From Streptomyces gossypii (GTDB lineage Bacteria; Actinomycetota; Actinomycetes; Streptomycetales; Streptomycetaceae), in assembly GCF_025165795.1 (NCBI RefSeq), contig NZ_JAJAGO010000010.1, positions 186,001 through 250,000 of the forward strand: a DNA stretch of 64,000 nucleotides, in the 5' to 3' direction. Under the pieces are notes generated by a model. It had not been told where the DNA came from, did no database searches, and saw only the letters and a program-made list of their open reading frames with translations. A program made the position numbers and the translations under genes. Positions 1-8,176 of this stretch are shown piece after piece. Position 1 is the stretch's first letter; each line of letters starts with the position of its first letter.

Positions 1-918
1 GCCGGGCGGCGACGGCAGGTACCGCTCGATGTCCCGCTCCTGGCACACCACCTCGTGCCGCAGCGACTCCGCGAGCGGCCGGGCGATCGAACTCGGCACC
101 GGCGTGACCAGGCCGACCCAATGGCTGGAGAGGCCGGGCGTCAGGAGCGGGACAGGCACGATCAGCCGCCGTCGCAGCCCGGCCACCGCCGCGTAGCGCT
201 GCATCATCTCCCTGTACGTGCACACCTGCGGGCCGCCGATGTCGAACGTGCGGTTCAGCTCGGCCGGCAGCCGCGCGCAACCCACCAGGTACCGCAGCAC
301 ATCCCGTACGGCGATCGGCTGGATCGGCGTATGGACCCAGCGCGGCGTCACCATCGCGGGCAGCCGCTCGGTCAGATAGCGCAGCATCTCGAAGGAAGCG
401 GAGCCGGAGCCGATCACCACCGCCGCCCGCAGCACCGCCGCCGGTACGGGCGCGTCGAGCAGAACCCGGCCGACCTCCGCGCGCGAGCGCAGATGCGGCG
501 ACAGTTCGCTTTCGGGTACGCCCGCCGGAGTCAGTCCGCCCAGGTACACGATCCGCCGCAGCCCCGCCTCGGCGGCCTGCTCGGCGAAGGTCCGGGCCGC
601 GCGGCGGTCGGTCTCCTCGAAGTCCCGCCCGCTGCCCAGCGCGTGCACCAGGTAGTAGGCGACGTCCATGCCCCGCAACGCCGCGCCGACCGACACGGCG
701 TCGGTGACATCGCCGCGCACCACGGTGACGTCCGCCGCCCACGGATGGTCGCGCAGTTTCGCGGGTGTACGGGCCAGGCACACCACCTCGTGGCCCGCCG
801 CGAGCAGTTCCGGCACCAGCCTGCCGCCGACGTAGCCGCTGGCGCCGGTCACCAGGCAGCGCAACGCCTTCGCGCCCTCTCCGGTGTCTTCCTCTCCTTG
901 GGCGCTCTCCTCCCGCAC
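1..918 (-). CDS. SDR-family NAD(P)-binding protein (NmrA/YbjT-like), partial
   Basis: An atypical short-chain dehydrogenase with an N-terminal Rossmann motif (LVTGASGYVGGRL) and a later YYLVHALG segment typical of YbjT/NmrA-like proteins. The frame is open from the window edge, so the C-terminus is missing and 306 codons are visible. The start was chosen as GTG at 918 because GGAGAGGAG lies 8 bases upstream; a TTG at 864 is the alternative. The protein probably binds NAD(P)H; the substrate is unknown. It is divergent from the GNAT gene, with a short shared upstream region. Family assignment is firm, function is not. Confidence 0.8.
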   Translation of the reverse strand, partial: MREESAQGEEDTGEGAKALRCLVTGASGYVGGRLVPELLAAGHEVVCLARTPAKLRDHPWAADVTVVRGDVTDAVSVGAALRGMDVAYYLVHALGSGRDFEETDRRAARTFAEQAAEAGLRRIVYLGGLTPAGVPESELSPHLRSRAEVGRVLLDAPVPAAVLRAAVVIGSGSASFEMLRYLTERLPAMVTPRWVHTPIQPIAVRDVLRYLVGCARLPAELNRTFDIGGPQVCTYREMMQRYAAVAGLRRRLIVPVPLLTPGLSSHWVGLVTPVPSSIARPLAESLRHEVVCQERDIERYLPSPPG

Positions 919-1039
919 GGACCGGGCTCCTCTCCGCATCCCTCGCTCACGACGGCCCCAACCCCAACGGCAGGCCACGGCGCCCACTGTGCCGCCTCGC
1001 GGCGGTCGGCCTGCGCTCCGCCGCACCGGAGAAACCGGT

Positions 1040-1669
1040 ATGACAACACGTCCGGCGGTGGTGCAGGCTGCGAGGATGACCCACTCCGAGCAGCCCGCCC
1101 CGCGCCCCGACTTCCGCGCCAAGCCCACTCTCGACGGCGAACTGGTCGTACTGCGCCCGGTCACCGGCGCCGACGTCCCCGCGCTGCTGCCGATGCTGCG
1201 CGACGCGGAGGTGGCGTGGCTGACCGGGAGTCACGATGAGGGCGAATTCGAGGAGGCCCGGGCACGGGCCTGGTACGAGACCCGGGAAGACCAGGACGAC
1301 CGGCTGGACCTCGCCGTCGTGGAGCGGGCGACCGGCCGCTGCATCGGCGAGGCGGTGCTCAACGAGTGGGACGCCGAGAACGAGAGCTGCGGCTTTCGTA
1401 TCGGCTTCGTGCCGGGCGCGTTCGGACGCGGCCTGGGCACCGAGGCGACCAGGCTCATCGTGGGTTACGGCTTCGAGCGGCTGGGCCTGCACCGCATCTC
1501 GCTGGAGGTCTTCCCGCACAATCCCCGTGCCCGGCGGGTCTACGAGAAGGCGGGCTTCGTCGCTGAAGGGGTGCTGCGCGAGTCGTTGTACTGGGAGGGC
1601 GCGCGGGTGGACACCGTCTTGATGTCGATCCTCGCGCCGGAGTGGGCCCGGCACCACGGGCAGCCGTGA
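1040..1669 (+). CDS. GNAT family N-acetyltransferase (RimJ/RimL type)
   Basis: A 209-residue acetyltransferase of the GNAT fold that would transfer acetyl from acetyl-CoA to an amine or protein N-terminus. The acetyl-CoA-binding loop is seen as GRGLGTEATR, followed by the C-terminal NPRARRVYEKAGF motif typical of RimJ/RimL-like enzymes. ATG 1040 has GGAG 8 bases upstream; ATG 1076 is an alternative and would remove a poorly conserved-looking 12-residue leader. The gene is convergent with the imine reductase, with GC-rich tandem repeats between them. The substrate cannot be read from sequence. Confidence 0.85.
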   Translation: MTTRPAVVQAARMTHSEQPAPRPDFRAKPTLDGELVVLRPVTGADVPALLPMLRDAEVAWLTGSHDEGEFEEARARAWYETREDQDDRLDLAVVERATGRCIGEAVLNEWDAENESCGFRIGFVPGAFGRGLGTEATRLIVGYGFERLGLHRISLEVFPHNPRARRVYEKAGFVAEGVLRESLYWEGARVDTVLMSILAPEWARHHGQP

Positions 1670-1710
1670 GCGGTCCTGACGGGCGCCCCGTACGCCGCCG
1701 CGCCGCGCCC

Positions 1711-1776
1711 CGTACGCTGCGCGCGGCGCCCCGCCCGTACGCTGCGCGCGGCGCCCCGCCCGTACGCTGCGCGCGG
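1711..1776. repeat. 25-bp tandem repeat between convergent genes
   Basis: About 2.6 copies of a 25-base unit beginning CGTACGCTGCGCGCGGCGCC. Each unit carries the self-complementary GGCGCC and CGTACG. It lies between the stops of the acetyltransferase and imine reductase genes and could fold as a bidirectional terminator. No coding role is seen. Confidence 0.7.
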
Positions 1777-1808
1777 CCGTGCGGGGCACCCGTCGGCGCG
1801 GACAGGCC

Positions 1809-2678
1809 CTACTTCCGGGCCCCTCGCAGGGTCCCGGCCAGGCTGGTGAAGCTGTCGGCCCCGTGCCCGGCCGCCACGCCGCGCCGGAAGATCTCCAGCA
1901 CGGCTTCGGGCAGTGCGGCGTCGATGCCCGCGTCCTTCGTCGTGTGCACGATGTGGTCGACGCTCGCCACGCCCATGGCCAGCCGGTCCACGTCCCCCGG
2001 GTGCTCACCCGCGTCGAGGCGGGGCGCGTAGAAGTCGAGGAACTGGTCCAGCGCCGCCGCGTTCTTGACGTACGGCAGAAGGTCCGTGGCCTTGATGCCG
2101 TGCGCCTCGGCCACCGTGAAAGCGTGCAGGCAGGCAAGCATCGAGGTCCGGAAGACATCCATGTTCAGCTGGTAGTAGAGCGCGGCCAGCCCCGCGTCCT
2201 CACCCCGGTAATCGGTGGCGGTGAGCACCTCAAGGGTGTCCCGGTGGGCCTCGAACGTCTTCCTCGGCCCGCTGTAGAGGGTCGAGAACTCCGGGTTCCC
2301 GATGCCCGAGGGCGGCGTCAGGACGCCGCCGGTGAGGTGCTCGGCGCCGTGCCGGGCCGCCCACTTTGCCGCCGCGCGGGCCTTCTCCGGGGTGTCGGAG
2401 GTGAGGTTGACGATCACCCGGCCGGAAAGTGAGTCGGAGACCGGCTCCAGGATCGCGTACATCGCCTCGTAGTCGGTGAGGCTCAGCACCACCAGCTCGT
2501 TGGCGGCCACTGCCGCACCGGCCGAGGCGGCGCGCACCGCGCCCTCGGCCACCAGCTCGTCGGCCCTGCTCGCGGTGCGGTTCCACACGGTCACGGGGTG
2601 GCCCTGGGCCAGGTACGCCCGCACCATCGCGCTGCCCATCGGACCGAGGCCGATGACGGTGACTGCCTGCTTGCTCAT
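1809..2678 (-). CDS. Imine reductase (IRED)-family NADP-dependent oxidoreductase
   Basis: A 289-residue enzyme with the beta-hydroxyacid dehydrogenase layout. The N-terminal NADPH site is GLGPMGSAM followed by VWNRT, then comes the NLTSDTPEKAR segment and the GGVLTPPSGIG region, which resemble Streptomyces imine reductases more than hydroxyisobutyrate dehydrogenases. A long central helix (ALYYQLNMDVFR) leads to the C-terminal dimerisation domain. IREDs reduce cyclic imines in vitro; the natural substrate is unknown. It is divergent from a TetR gene, and two identical palindromes between them suggest that this regulator controls it. Confidence 0.85.
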   Translation of the reverse strand: MSKQAVTVIGLGPMGSAMVRAYLAQGHPVTVWNRTASRADELVAEGAVRAASAGAAVAANELVVLSLTDYEAMYAILEPVSDSLSGRVIVNLTSDTPEKARAAAKWAARHGAEHLTGGVLTPPSGIGNPEFSTLYSGPRKTFEAHRDTLEVLTATDYRGEDAGLAALYYQLNMDVFRTSMLACLHAFTVAEAHGIKATDLLPYVKNAAALDQFLDFYAPRLDAGEHPGDVDRLAMGVASVDHIVHTTKDAGIDAALPEAVLEIFRRGVAAGHGADSFTSLAGTLRGARK

Positions 2679-2724
2679 GAGATCCCCATTGCCGTCGCTG
2701 TCGATGCGCCGCCTGCGGCGGCAC

Positions 2725-2740
2725 TAGAACGAACGCTCTA
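2725..2740. promoter_or_regulatory. TetR operator copy 1
   Basis: TAGAACGAACGCTCTA, an imperfect palindrome (TAGA-CG--CG-TCTA). An identical copy lies 46 bases to the right. It sits upstream of the imine reductase and is probably bound by the neighbouring TetR protein. Confidence 0.75.
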
Positions 2741-2770
2741 ACTACTGACTGGGGCAGCGTAGCGCATCTC

Positions 2771-2786
2771 TAGAACGAACGCTCTA
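2771..2786. promoter_or_regulatory. TetR operator copy 2
   Basis: The second exact TAGAACGAACGCTCTA, 17 bases before the GTG start of the TetR gene. Two identical sites spanning both divergent promoters suggest autoregulation together with repression of the imine reductase. Confidence 0.75.
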
Positions 2787-2803
2787 TCCGGTAGAGTCAC
2801 CCT

Positions 2804-3445
2804 GTGAAGACCACGACCGCTCAAGACGAGACCGCCGCCCCGCCCCGCAGGGCCGCCGCCCCGGCCCACGGCCTGAGCACGCGCGAGCGCATCGTCCGTT
2901 CGGCGTCGCTGCTGATGCAGCGGCAGGGATACGACGGCACCGGGATCAAGCAGATCTCCCGCGAGGCCGAAGCCACCCTCGGCTCCGTCTACCACTTCTT
3001 CCCGGGCGGCAAGCAGGAGCTGGCCGTCGCGGCCGTCCAGCACGGTGACCAGGAGTTCGCCGACGCCCTGCGCGAGGTCCTGGCAGGCGAGGACGACCCG
3101 GGGGTGGCCATCATCGCCTGCTGCCGCATGCTCGCGGACGGGCTGCGCGCGTCCGACTGGATCGAGGGCTGCCCGGTCACGGCCACCGCACTCGGCACGG
3201 CGGGCCGCGCCCCCGACATCCAGCAGGCCGCCGCCGAAGCCTTCGCCCGCTGGCAGGACCTGGTCTTCGACAAGCTCCGCCAGCCCGGGACGGGCATCGC
3301 CGAGGACGACGCGCGCGACCTCGCCTGCACGGTCATCAGCACGCTGGAGGGCGCCGAACTGGCCGCCCAGGTCTCCCGTGACGACCAGCCCCTGCGGGCT
3401 GCGGGCAAGCACCTGTCCCGGCTGATCGGCTCCTACCGGGCCTGA
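2804..3445 (+). CDS. TetR/AcrR family regulator (LmrA/YxaF-like C-terminus)
   Basis: A 213-residue one-component repressor. The helix-turn-helix is at about residues 45-75 (IKQISREAEATLGSVYHFF). The GCPVTATAL segment in the ligand domain is typical of the LmrA/YxaF subgroup. GTG 2804 is the start. Two identical 16-bp palindromes lie in the gap to the divergent imine reductase, so that gene is the likely target and its substrate may be the inducer. This is inference from position. Confidence 0.88.
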   Translation: MKTTTAQDETAAPPRRAAAPAHGLSTRERIVRSASLLMQRQGYDGTGIKQISREAEATLGSVYHFFPGGKQELAVAAVQHGDQEFADALREVLAGEDDPGVAIIACCRMLADGLRASDWIEGCPVTATALGTAGRAPDIQQAAAEAFARWQDLVFDKLRQPGTGIAEDDARDLACTVISTLEGAELAAQVSRDDQPLRAAGKHLSRLIGSYRA

Positions 3446-3570
3446 CCGCCGCGCCGTCCGATGCCCGCCCGCGCTGCCGCGCCGTCCGAAGCGCGCCCGC
3501 GCTGCCGCGCTGCCGCGTTCCCGCACCGAAAGCGTTCGCCCCGCCGCGCGCCGCCGCATACGCTCGCCGC

Positions 3571-4293
3571 ATGACTCTCGTCGCGATCCTCAGCGGCGCC
3601 GGGATCTCCACGGACTCCGGCATCCCCGACTACCGGGGCCCCAACGGCCTGTGGCGCCGCGACCCCGGCGCCGAGAAGCTGGTGACGTACGACGCCTACA
3701 TGAGCGACCCGGATGTCCGCCGCCGCTCCTGGCGCATGCGGAGCGAAAGCCCGACGCTGCGCTCCGAGCCGAACGCCGCCCACCGCGCCGTCACCGACCT
3801 GGAGCGCTCCGGGACGCCCGTCCGCGTCCTCACCCAGAACGTCGACGGGCTGCACCAGCTCGCGGGCACCTCCGCCCGCAAGGTCCTCGAACTGCACGGC
3901 ACCGCCCGGACGGTCCTGTGCACCGAGTGCGACGCCCGGACCCCGCTGGAGGAGGCGCTGGCCCGCGTCGCGGCGGGGGAGGAAGATCCCCCGTGCCTGG
4001 AGTGCGGCGGCATCCTCAAGACGGCGACGGTGATGTTCGGCCAGCAGCTCGACCCTGAGGTGCTGGGGCAGGCGATGGCCGTTGTCAAGGCGTGCGACGT
4101 GTGCGTGGCCGTCGGTACGACCCTCCAGGTCCAGCCCGCAGCCTCCTTCGCCGCTGTCGCCGCCGACCACGGCGCCCGCCTCGTCATCGTCAACGCCGAT
4201 CCCACGCCGTACGACGACCGTGCCGACGAGATCGTCCGCGAACCGATCGGCACGGCCCTGCCCGCCCTGCTCCGGCAGTACCACGCCGCCTGA
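3571..4293 (+). CDS. Sir2-family NAD-dependent protein deacylase
   Basis: A 240-residue sirtuin that would remove acyl groups from lysine using NAD+, making nicotinamide and O-acyl-ADP-ribose. The NAD motif GAGISTDSGIPDYRG is at residues 9-23. The TQNVDGLH motif, the catalytic histidine in LELHGT, and a zinc site formed by CTEC and CLEC are present. VAVGTTLQVQPAA and IVNADPTPYD complete the Rossmann part. Length is normal for bacterial Sir2. It is monocistronic, with a strong hairpin 16 bases after the stop. Confidence 0.93.
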   Translation: MTLVAILSGAGISTDSGIPDYRGPNGLWRRDPGAEKLVTYDAYMSDPDVRRRSWRMRSESPTLRSEPNAAHRAVTDLERSGTPVRVLTQNVDGLHQLAGTSARKVLELHGTARTVLCTECDARTPLEEALARVAAGEEDPPCLECGGILKTATVMFGQQLDPEVLGQAMAVVKACDVCVAVGTTLQVQPAASFAAVAADHGARLVIVNADPTPYDDRADEIVREPIGTALPALLRQYHAA

Positions 4294-4309
4294 CGCGCGC
4301 GGAAAACGA

Positions 4310-4356
4310 GCGTGGCGTACTACGGCCACCTGGTGGCCGTAATCCGCCACGCTTTT
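4310..4356 (+). terminator. Terminator after the sirtuin gene
   Basis: A 21-base near-perfect inverted repeat (arms start GCGTGGCG and end CGCCACGC) with a tiny loop, followed by TTTT. It lies just after the Sir2 stop codon. Confidence 0.8.
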
Positions 4357-4380
4357 CGCCGTGGGGCGCTGAGCCCCCTG

Positions 4381-4731
4381 TCACCGGTGCTCCTCCAGAT
4401 ATCCGAGGAGCACCCGGCAGTCCGCGACGAGGTGGCGTACCTGCACATGCGCGGTCAGCGGATCCGCACCCGGCGCCTGCCCCAGCAGACGCCGGATCGC
4501 CTCCAGCCTTCCGCGCCGCAGGTTCCAGGACAGCGAGCCGCGCCACAACCCCTCGACCACCGCTTCCGCATCCGGGAGCAACTGCTCTGCGTACTGACGT
4601 AACTCTCGCTCCAGCGCAGCCAATTCCGGCCGACCGGGCAGTGCCAGGGTCTCCAGCGCACGGTCTATCAGGGCCCGGAGGGCGTCGGCGGGTACTGGAG
4701 CGGGGGCGTGCTCGGGCGCAGTGGAGGACAC
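4381..4731 (-). CDS. DUF6415-like small protein
   Basis: A 116-residue cytoplasmic protein rich in helices. The WRGSLSWNLRRGRLEAIRRLL stretch and the DCRVLLGYLE tail fit the streptomycete DUF6415 group, whose function is unknown. It has a TTA leucine codon (codon 44, bases 4600-4602), so its translation should need the bldA tRNA. It is divergent from the XRE-TPR regulator, which also has TTA codons; a perfect palindrome lies between them. The assignment rests on motif memory and is moderate. Confidence 0.6.
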   Translation of the reverse strand: MSSTAPEHAPAPVPADALRALIDRALETLALPGRPELAALERELRQYAEQLLPDAEAVVEGLWRGSLSWNLRRGRLEAIRRLLGQAPGADPLTAHVQVRHLVADCRVLLGYLEEHR

Positions 4732-4810
4732 GGAGGCTCCCGGCGTCGACGGTAATCGGTATATCGGAAGGCTCCTCTCGTATGCCTGATTTCGGGATGA
4801 CCGCCAAGGG

Positions 4811-4825
4811 TTACCGAGCCGGTAA
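4811..4825. promoter_or_regulatory. Perfect palindrome between divergent genes
   Basis: TTACCG-AGC-CGGTAA, a perfect 6-3-6 palindrome in the gap between the DUF6415-like gene and the XRE-TPR gene. The half-site GGTAAT recurs near 4752. It is a candidate operator for the XRE regulator. Confidence 0.5.
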
Positions 4826-4892
4826 TACAGTCAGTAGTGTCAACGGTGCGCTGCGGAGTGTGCCGAGGATCGCCCAGGAAGCCTGACAGCTT

Positions 4893-6368
4893 ATGGACAG
4901 TACTTCCGGTCCGCTCACCCCCGACATCCTCAGCCGAGAGGACCTGCGTCGCGCACTCGGCGAGCACGACTTCGCGGCGGCGTTCGCCCTGATGAAAAAA
5001 TGGGGCGGACTCTCGCAGAACAGGATCGCAGCCGCCTGCCGGCTCACCCCCGGCAAAGTCTCCTCGATCCTCAACGGACAGCAGCGGGTCACCTCGATAG
5101 ACGTGATCCGCCGCATCTCCGACGGGCTGCGCATCCCCGGCCACATGGTCGGCCTCGCCCCCCGTCCCTGGGAATCCTTACCCGAACGGCCGAACGACGG
5201 CGACCCAGCGCCCCCCAACACGCCGACCTACGCGCAGGCCGACGAGGACGCCGTACCGTGGCGGCCGGACGTCTCCGCAAGCATGGCCGCCGCACTGACC
5301 AGGAGCGACCTCGTGATGGACCGCCGCGCCGCGACGCGCGCCCTCGCAAGCGCCGCAGTCACCGGCGCGCCCCTCCTCGAAGCGCTCGACGGCTGGCGCG
5401 TCCCCGCCGTCCGCGACGAGAGACCCCGCCGCTCCGCCCGCCCCGGCAGACTCGGCGCCCGCGAGGTGGACGACCTGGAGACCACCGCGCGGGCCTTCCG
5501 TCAATGGGGCCGCAACGGAGGCGGCGGGCTCCGCCGGAAGGCGGTTGCCGGACAACTCGCCGAGGTGTCCGCCGCCCTGGACGAACACCAGGCCCCGGCC
5601 ATCGAGCGCCGCCTGCACGCCGTCATGGCCCAACTCGCGGGCACCGCCGCCTCCATGGCATGGGACGTCGGCCAGCAGCGACGCGCCCAGGACTACTACC
5701 GGCTGGCCCTGCGCGCCGCACACTCGGGCGGCGACACCGAGTTCGGCGCGAACGTACTGGCAGGCATGGCACGGCAGATGCTCTACCACGACCGGCCGCA
5801 CGACGCCCTCGAACTCGTGCGCCTCGCGCAGGACGGAGCACGCGGCAACGCCACCCCACGGCTGCTCGCCATGCTCCACACCCGGGAGGCGTGGGCGCTC
5901 GCCCACATGAACCGCCCGGCGGCCTTCCGGCGCGCGACGGAACAGGCGGCCGGAGCCCTCACCGATGCGGCAGGCCTGGCCGACGAGCCGTACTGGATCG
6001 GCTACTTCAACGAGGCCGAATTAGCCGGGGTCACCGGCGGCAGACTCCTCGACCTGGCCCGCACCGAACCACGCGCCTACGCCGAACAAGCCGCCGACCA
6101 CATCCGCACAGCCCTGGAGCAGCGAGGAGCGGAAGCGGGCCGCAGCCACGCACTGGACTGCATCGGCCTCGCCGAATGCGCGTTCCTGCTCGGGGACACG
6201 GCGGCGGCGACGGAACACACCCGCGCCGCGATCGACGCCTCCGCCCGCCTCCCCTCCGGCCGGGTCCGCTCGCAACTTGCCCGGCTCTACCCGTACACGG
6301 TCGGCGACAGCGTTCCCCGGGGTGTCGCCGACGTGCGAAGTAGCATCCGAACCCTGCTGACCGCATGA
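4893..6368 (+). CDS. XRE-type helix-turn-helix regulator with TPR-like C-terminus
   Basis: A 491-residue protein. An N-terminal HTH occupies about residues 38-95 (LSQNRIAAACRLTPGKVSSILNG). A long alanine-rich helical region from about residue 190 has TPR-like repeats (QDYYRLALRAAHS, ALELVRLAQDGA, ATEHTRAAIDASARL). Such proteins are usually peptide- or ligand-responsive regulators. Two TTA codons (5178-5180 and 6021-6023) make it a probable bldA target. A SLOG-fold protein gene follows 97 bases downstream. Its own palindrome upstream hints at autoregulation. Ligand and targets are unknown. Confidence 0.8.
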   Translation: MDSTSGPLTPDILSREDLRRALGEHDFAAAFALMKKWGGLSQNRIAAACRLTPGKVSSILNGQQRVTSIDVIRRISDGLRIPGHMVGLAPRPWESLPERPNDGDPAPPNTPTYAQADEDAVPWRPDVSASMAAALTRSDLVMDRRAATRALASAAVTGAPLLEALDGWRVPAVRDERPRRSARPGRLGAREVDDLETTARAFRQWGRNGGGGLRRKAVAGQLAEVSAALDEHQAPAIERRLHAVMAQLAGTAASMAWDVGQQRRAQDYYRLALRAAHSGGDTEFGANVLAGMARQMLYHDRPHDALELVRLAQDGARGNATPRLLAMLHTREAWALAHMNRPAAFRRATEQAAGALTDAAGLADEPYWIGYFNEAELAGVTGGRLLDLARTEPRAYAEQAADHIRTALEQRGAEAGRSHALDCIGLAECAFLLGDTAAATEHTRAAIDASARLPSGRVRSQLARLYPYTVGDSVPRGVADVRSSIRTLLTA

Positions 6369-6465
6369 AAAGAGTCTGATGATCGTATGAGAGCCTGCTG
6401 GCCGCGCGAAGGGCTTGCTGACACGCGTGACGAGCCTGCCGGCATCATGACGAGGAAGGGCAACC

Positions 6466-6954
6466 ATGACCACAGTCGCTGTGACCGGGCATATGGACCT
6501 GACCGACGCCTCGGTGCCCCTGGTGCGGAAGAAACTGGCGGAACTGCTGGCCGCGTACGACCCGGCCGCCCTCGTCGGGGTCTCATGCATCGCGCGCGGA
6601 GCCGACAGCCTCTTCGCCGAAGCGGTGCTGGCGGCAGGCGGACGACTGGTGGTCGTACTGCCCTCACGCGACTACCGGCAGACGAAGGTGAAGCCCGACC
6701 ATGCCGCCACGTTCGACCGGCTCGTGGACGCTGCGGCGGAGGTGCTGGTCATGCCGCACGACACGGCCGACCGCGAGGCGTACGAGGCGGCGAACCGCAC
6801 CCTCCTGTCCCGCGCGGACCGGCTGATGGCGGTATGGGACGGCAGCCCCCCATCCGGCCGCGGCGGCGGCACGGCGGACGTCGTGGCCCAGGCCCAGGCC
6901 GCAGGGCTCCCGATCGACACCGCGTGGCCCCCTGGCGCCAGGCGTACGCTTTGA
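6466..6954 (+). CDS. SLOG/DprA-like Rossmann-fold protein
   Basis: A 162-residue protein of the SLOG superfamily (Rossmann-like nucleotide-binding proteins that include DprA and YspA). Features seen are the N-terminal VAVTGHMDL strand-loop, SCIARGADSLFAEAVL, the VVVLPSRDY strand, and a late VWDGSPPSGRGGGTADVV glycine-rich loop. SLOG proteins are proposed to sense or process nucleotide derivatives. It follows the XRE-TPR gene on the same strand. Specific ligand or enzymatic activity is not known. Confidence 0.7.
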   Translation: MTTVAVTGHMDLTDASVPLVRKKLAELLAAYDPAALVGVSCIARGADSLFAEAVLAAGGRLVVVLPSRDYRQTKVKPDHAATFDRLVDAAAEVLVMPHDTADREAYEAANRTLLSRADRLMAVWDGSPPSGRGGGTADVVAQAQAAGLPIDTAWPPGARRTL

Positions 6955-6970
6955 ACAGCCGAGCCCTTAC

Positions 6971-7216
6971 TCAGGCCGCACCATGGCACGTCAGCAGAAA
7001 CGCGTCCCACGCCTCCGGAGACACGGCAAGCTGCGGCCCACCCACATCCTTCGAATCCCGCACACGCACGACCTCGGCACACGCGGCGACCTCGACGCAG
7101 TTGCCGCCGCCACTGCCGCTATAGCTGGACTTGCGCCAGGCAACAGCGACTTCGACGCAGTTGCCGCCGTCGCTGCCGCTGTAGCTGCTCTTGAACCAGG
7201 CCAGCTCGTCGCTCAT
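6971..7216 (-). CDS. DUF397 protein with duplicated N-terminal motif
   Basis: An 81-residue protein of the streptomycete DUF397 family. It carries the signature twice in tandem: WFKSSYSGSDGGNCVEVAVA, then WRKSSYSGSGGGNCVEVAAC, followed by the usual VRVRDSKD and a tail ending DAFLLTCHG. Typical family members have one copy. Its ATG overlaps the stop of the upstream XRE/DUF5753 gene by four bases, so the two are translationally coupled. Known relatives act as small partners of WhiJ-like XRE regulators in development. Confidence 0.9.
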   Translation of the reverse strand: MSDELAWFKSSYSGSDGGNCVEVAVAWRKSSYSGSGGGNCVEVAACAEVVRVRDSKDVGGPQLAVSPEAWDAFLLTCHGAA

Positions 7217-8055
7217 AGCTCTCCTGCCACGCGATCGATCAGACGTGCGGACTCCTCAATGTTGAGGGCCTGCGAGCGCAGCTTGCCATACCGGAGACCG
7301 AAATCACTGACCGTGCTTGCCTCTGTGATCACCAACCCGGTGTCCTGCGACTCCAGATAGGCCACTCGCCGGTGTTCCTGCGTCTCCAGCAGCACCATCG
7401 AACCGTTGAGGCCCGGATGCATGCCAGCGACCGCCGGAATCACCTGGATCTCCACATTCGGCAATTCGGTGACCTTCAGCAGATGGCGGAGCTGCGCCTT
7501 CAGCACATTGGAGCCCCCCACCGGATTGCGCAGGACCGGCTCCCAGAGCACAAACGAGAACTGCACCATCGGCGTTCGAGTGAGCAGCTTCTGCCGCTCC
7601 ATCCTCGCTTCGAGGTGCTGCTCGAACAGTTCGGGCTCCAACTGCGGGACGTGGCCGCTGAACACCGCCCGCGCGTACTCCTCCGTCTGGAGCAGGCCCG
7701 GCACGAGCTGGGGCTCATACTCGAAACGGCTCACCGCCTCCAGTTCGATCTTCGCGAAGTCCTGGAAGAAACGCGGCAGCTTGGCCAGTTCCACCTCTTC
7801 CTGCAACGCCATCAGCGCACCCCGCGCACCAAGCACCCGCTCGGCCGCCTCCGTGAACGTGTACTTCGCGGGGCGGCGGCCCTGCTCGATGGAGGAGGTC
7901 TGCTCGTAGGAGTACCCGATGCCGTCAGCCAGCGCGGTCTGGGTCAACTGGGCCTGCTCACGGAAGAGTTTGACCAGTCGGCCGTAGCAACGCCACGCCT
8001 CCGGCCGGTCGTCCTGCTGCTGTGACTGCATCTTCTTCGTCGTCTGGCGGCCCAT
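7213..8055 (-). CDS. XRE regulator with DUF5753 domain (WhiJ-like)
   Basis: A 280-residue regulator. The HTH_31-type DNA-binding domain is at about residues 25-80 (LTQTALADGIGYSYEQTSSIEQGRR). The DUF5753 domain follows (EPQLVPGLLQTEEYARAV, through VQFSFVLWEPVLRNPVGG and PGLNGSMVLLE). Start 8055 was chosen because GGAGG lies 8 bases upstream. It is coupled to the DUF397 gene by an ATGA overlap, and the divergent neighbour encodes an anti-sigma-type ATPase. This trio is typical of WhiJ/AbaA-type developmental loci in Streptomyces. Confidence 0.9.
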   Translation of the reverse strand: MGRQTTKKMQSQQQDDRPEAWRCYGRLVKLFREQAQLTQTALADGIGYSYEQTSSIEQGRRPAKYTFTEAAERVLGARGALMALQEEVELAKLPRFFQDFAKIELEAVSRFEYEPQLVPGLLQTEEYARAVFSGHVPQLEPELFEQHLEARMERQKLLTRTPMVQFSFVLWEPVLRNPVGGSNVLKAQLRHLLKVTELPNVEIQVIPAVAGMHPGLNGSMVLLETQEHRRVAYLESQDTGLVITEASTVSDFGLRYGKLRSQALNIEESARLIDRVAGEL

Positions 8056-8176
8056 GCCCGCCACCTCCACGTCTGAACGGTCCGGCTCGTACGTGTCCCG
8101 TACCAGCCCGTACGTCACAGATCGGTACACCGGACTGATCTGGCCACTCTAGACGGAGTGACGGGATGGTCACCCT

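Noticed and set aside
55..1239. Long plus-strand open frame of 394 codons
   Set aside because: It is antisense to a clear SDR gene on the minus strand; the translation is arginine/proline-rich without motifs, as expected of a GC-rich shadow.
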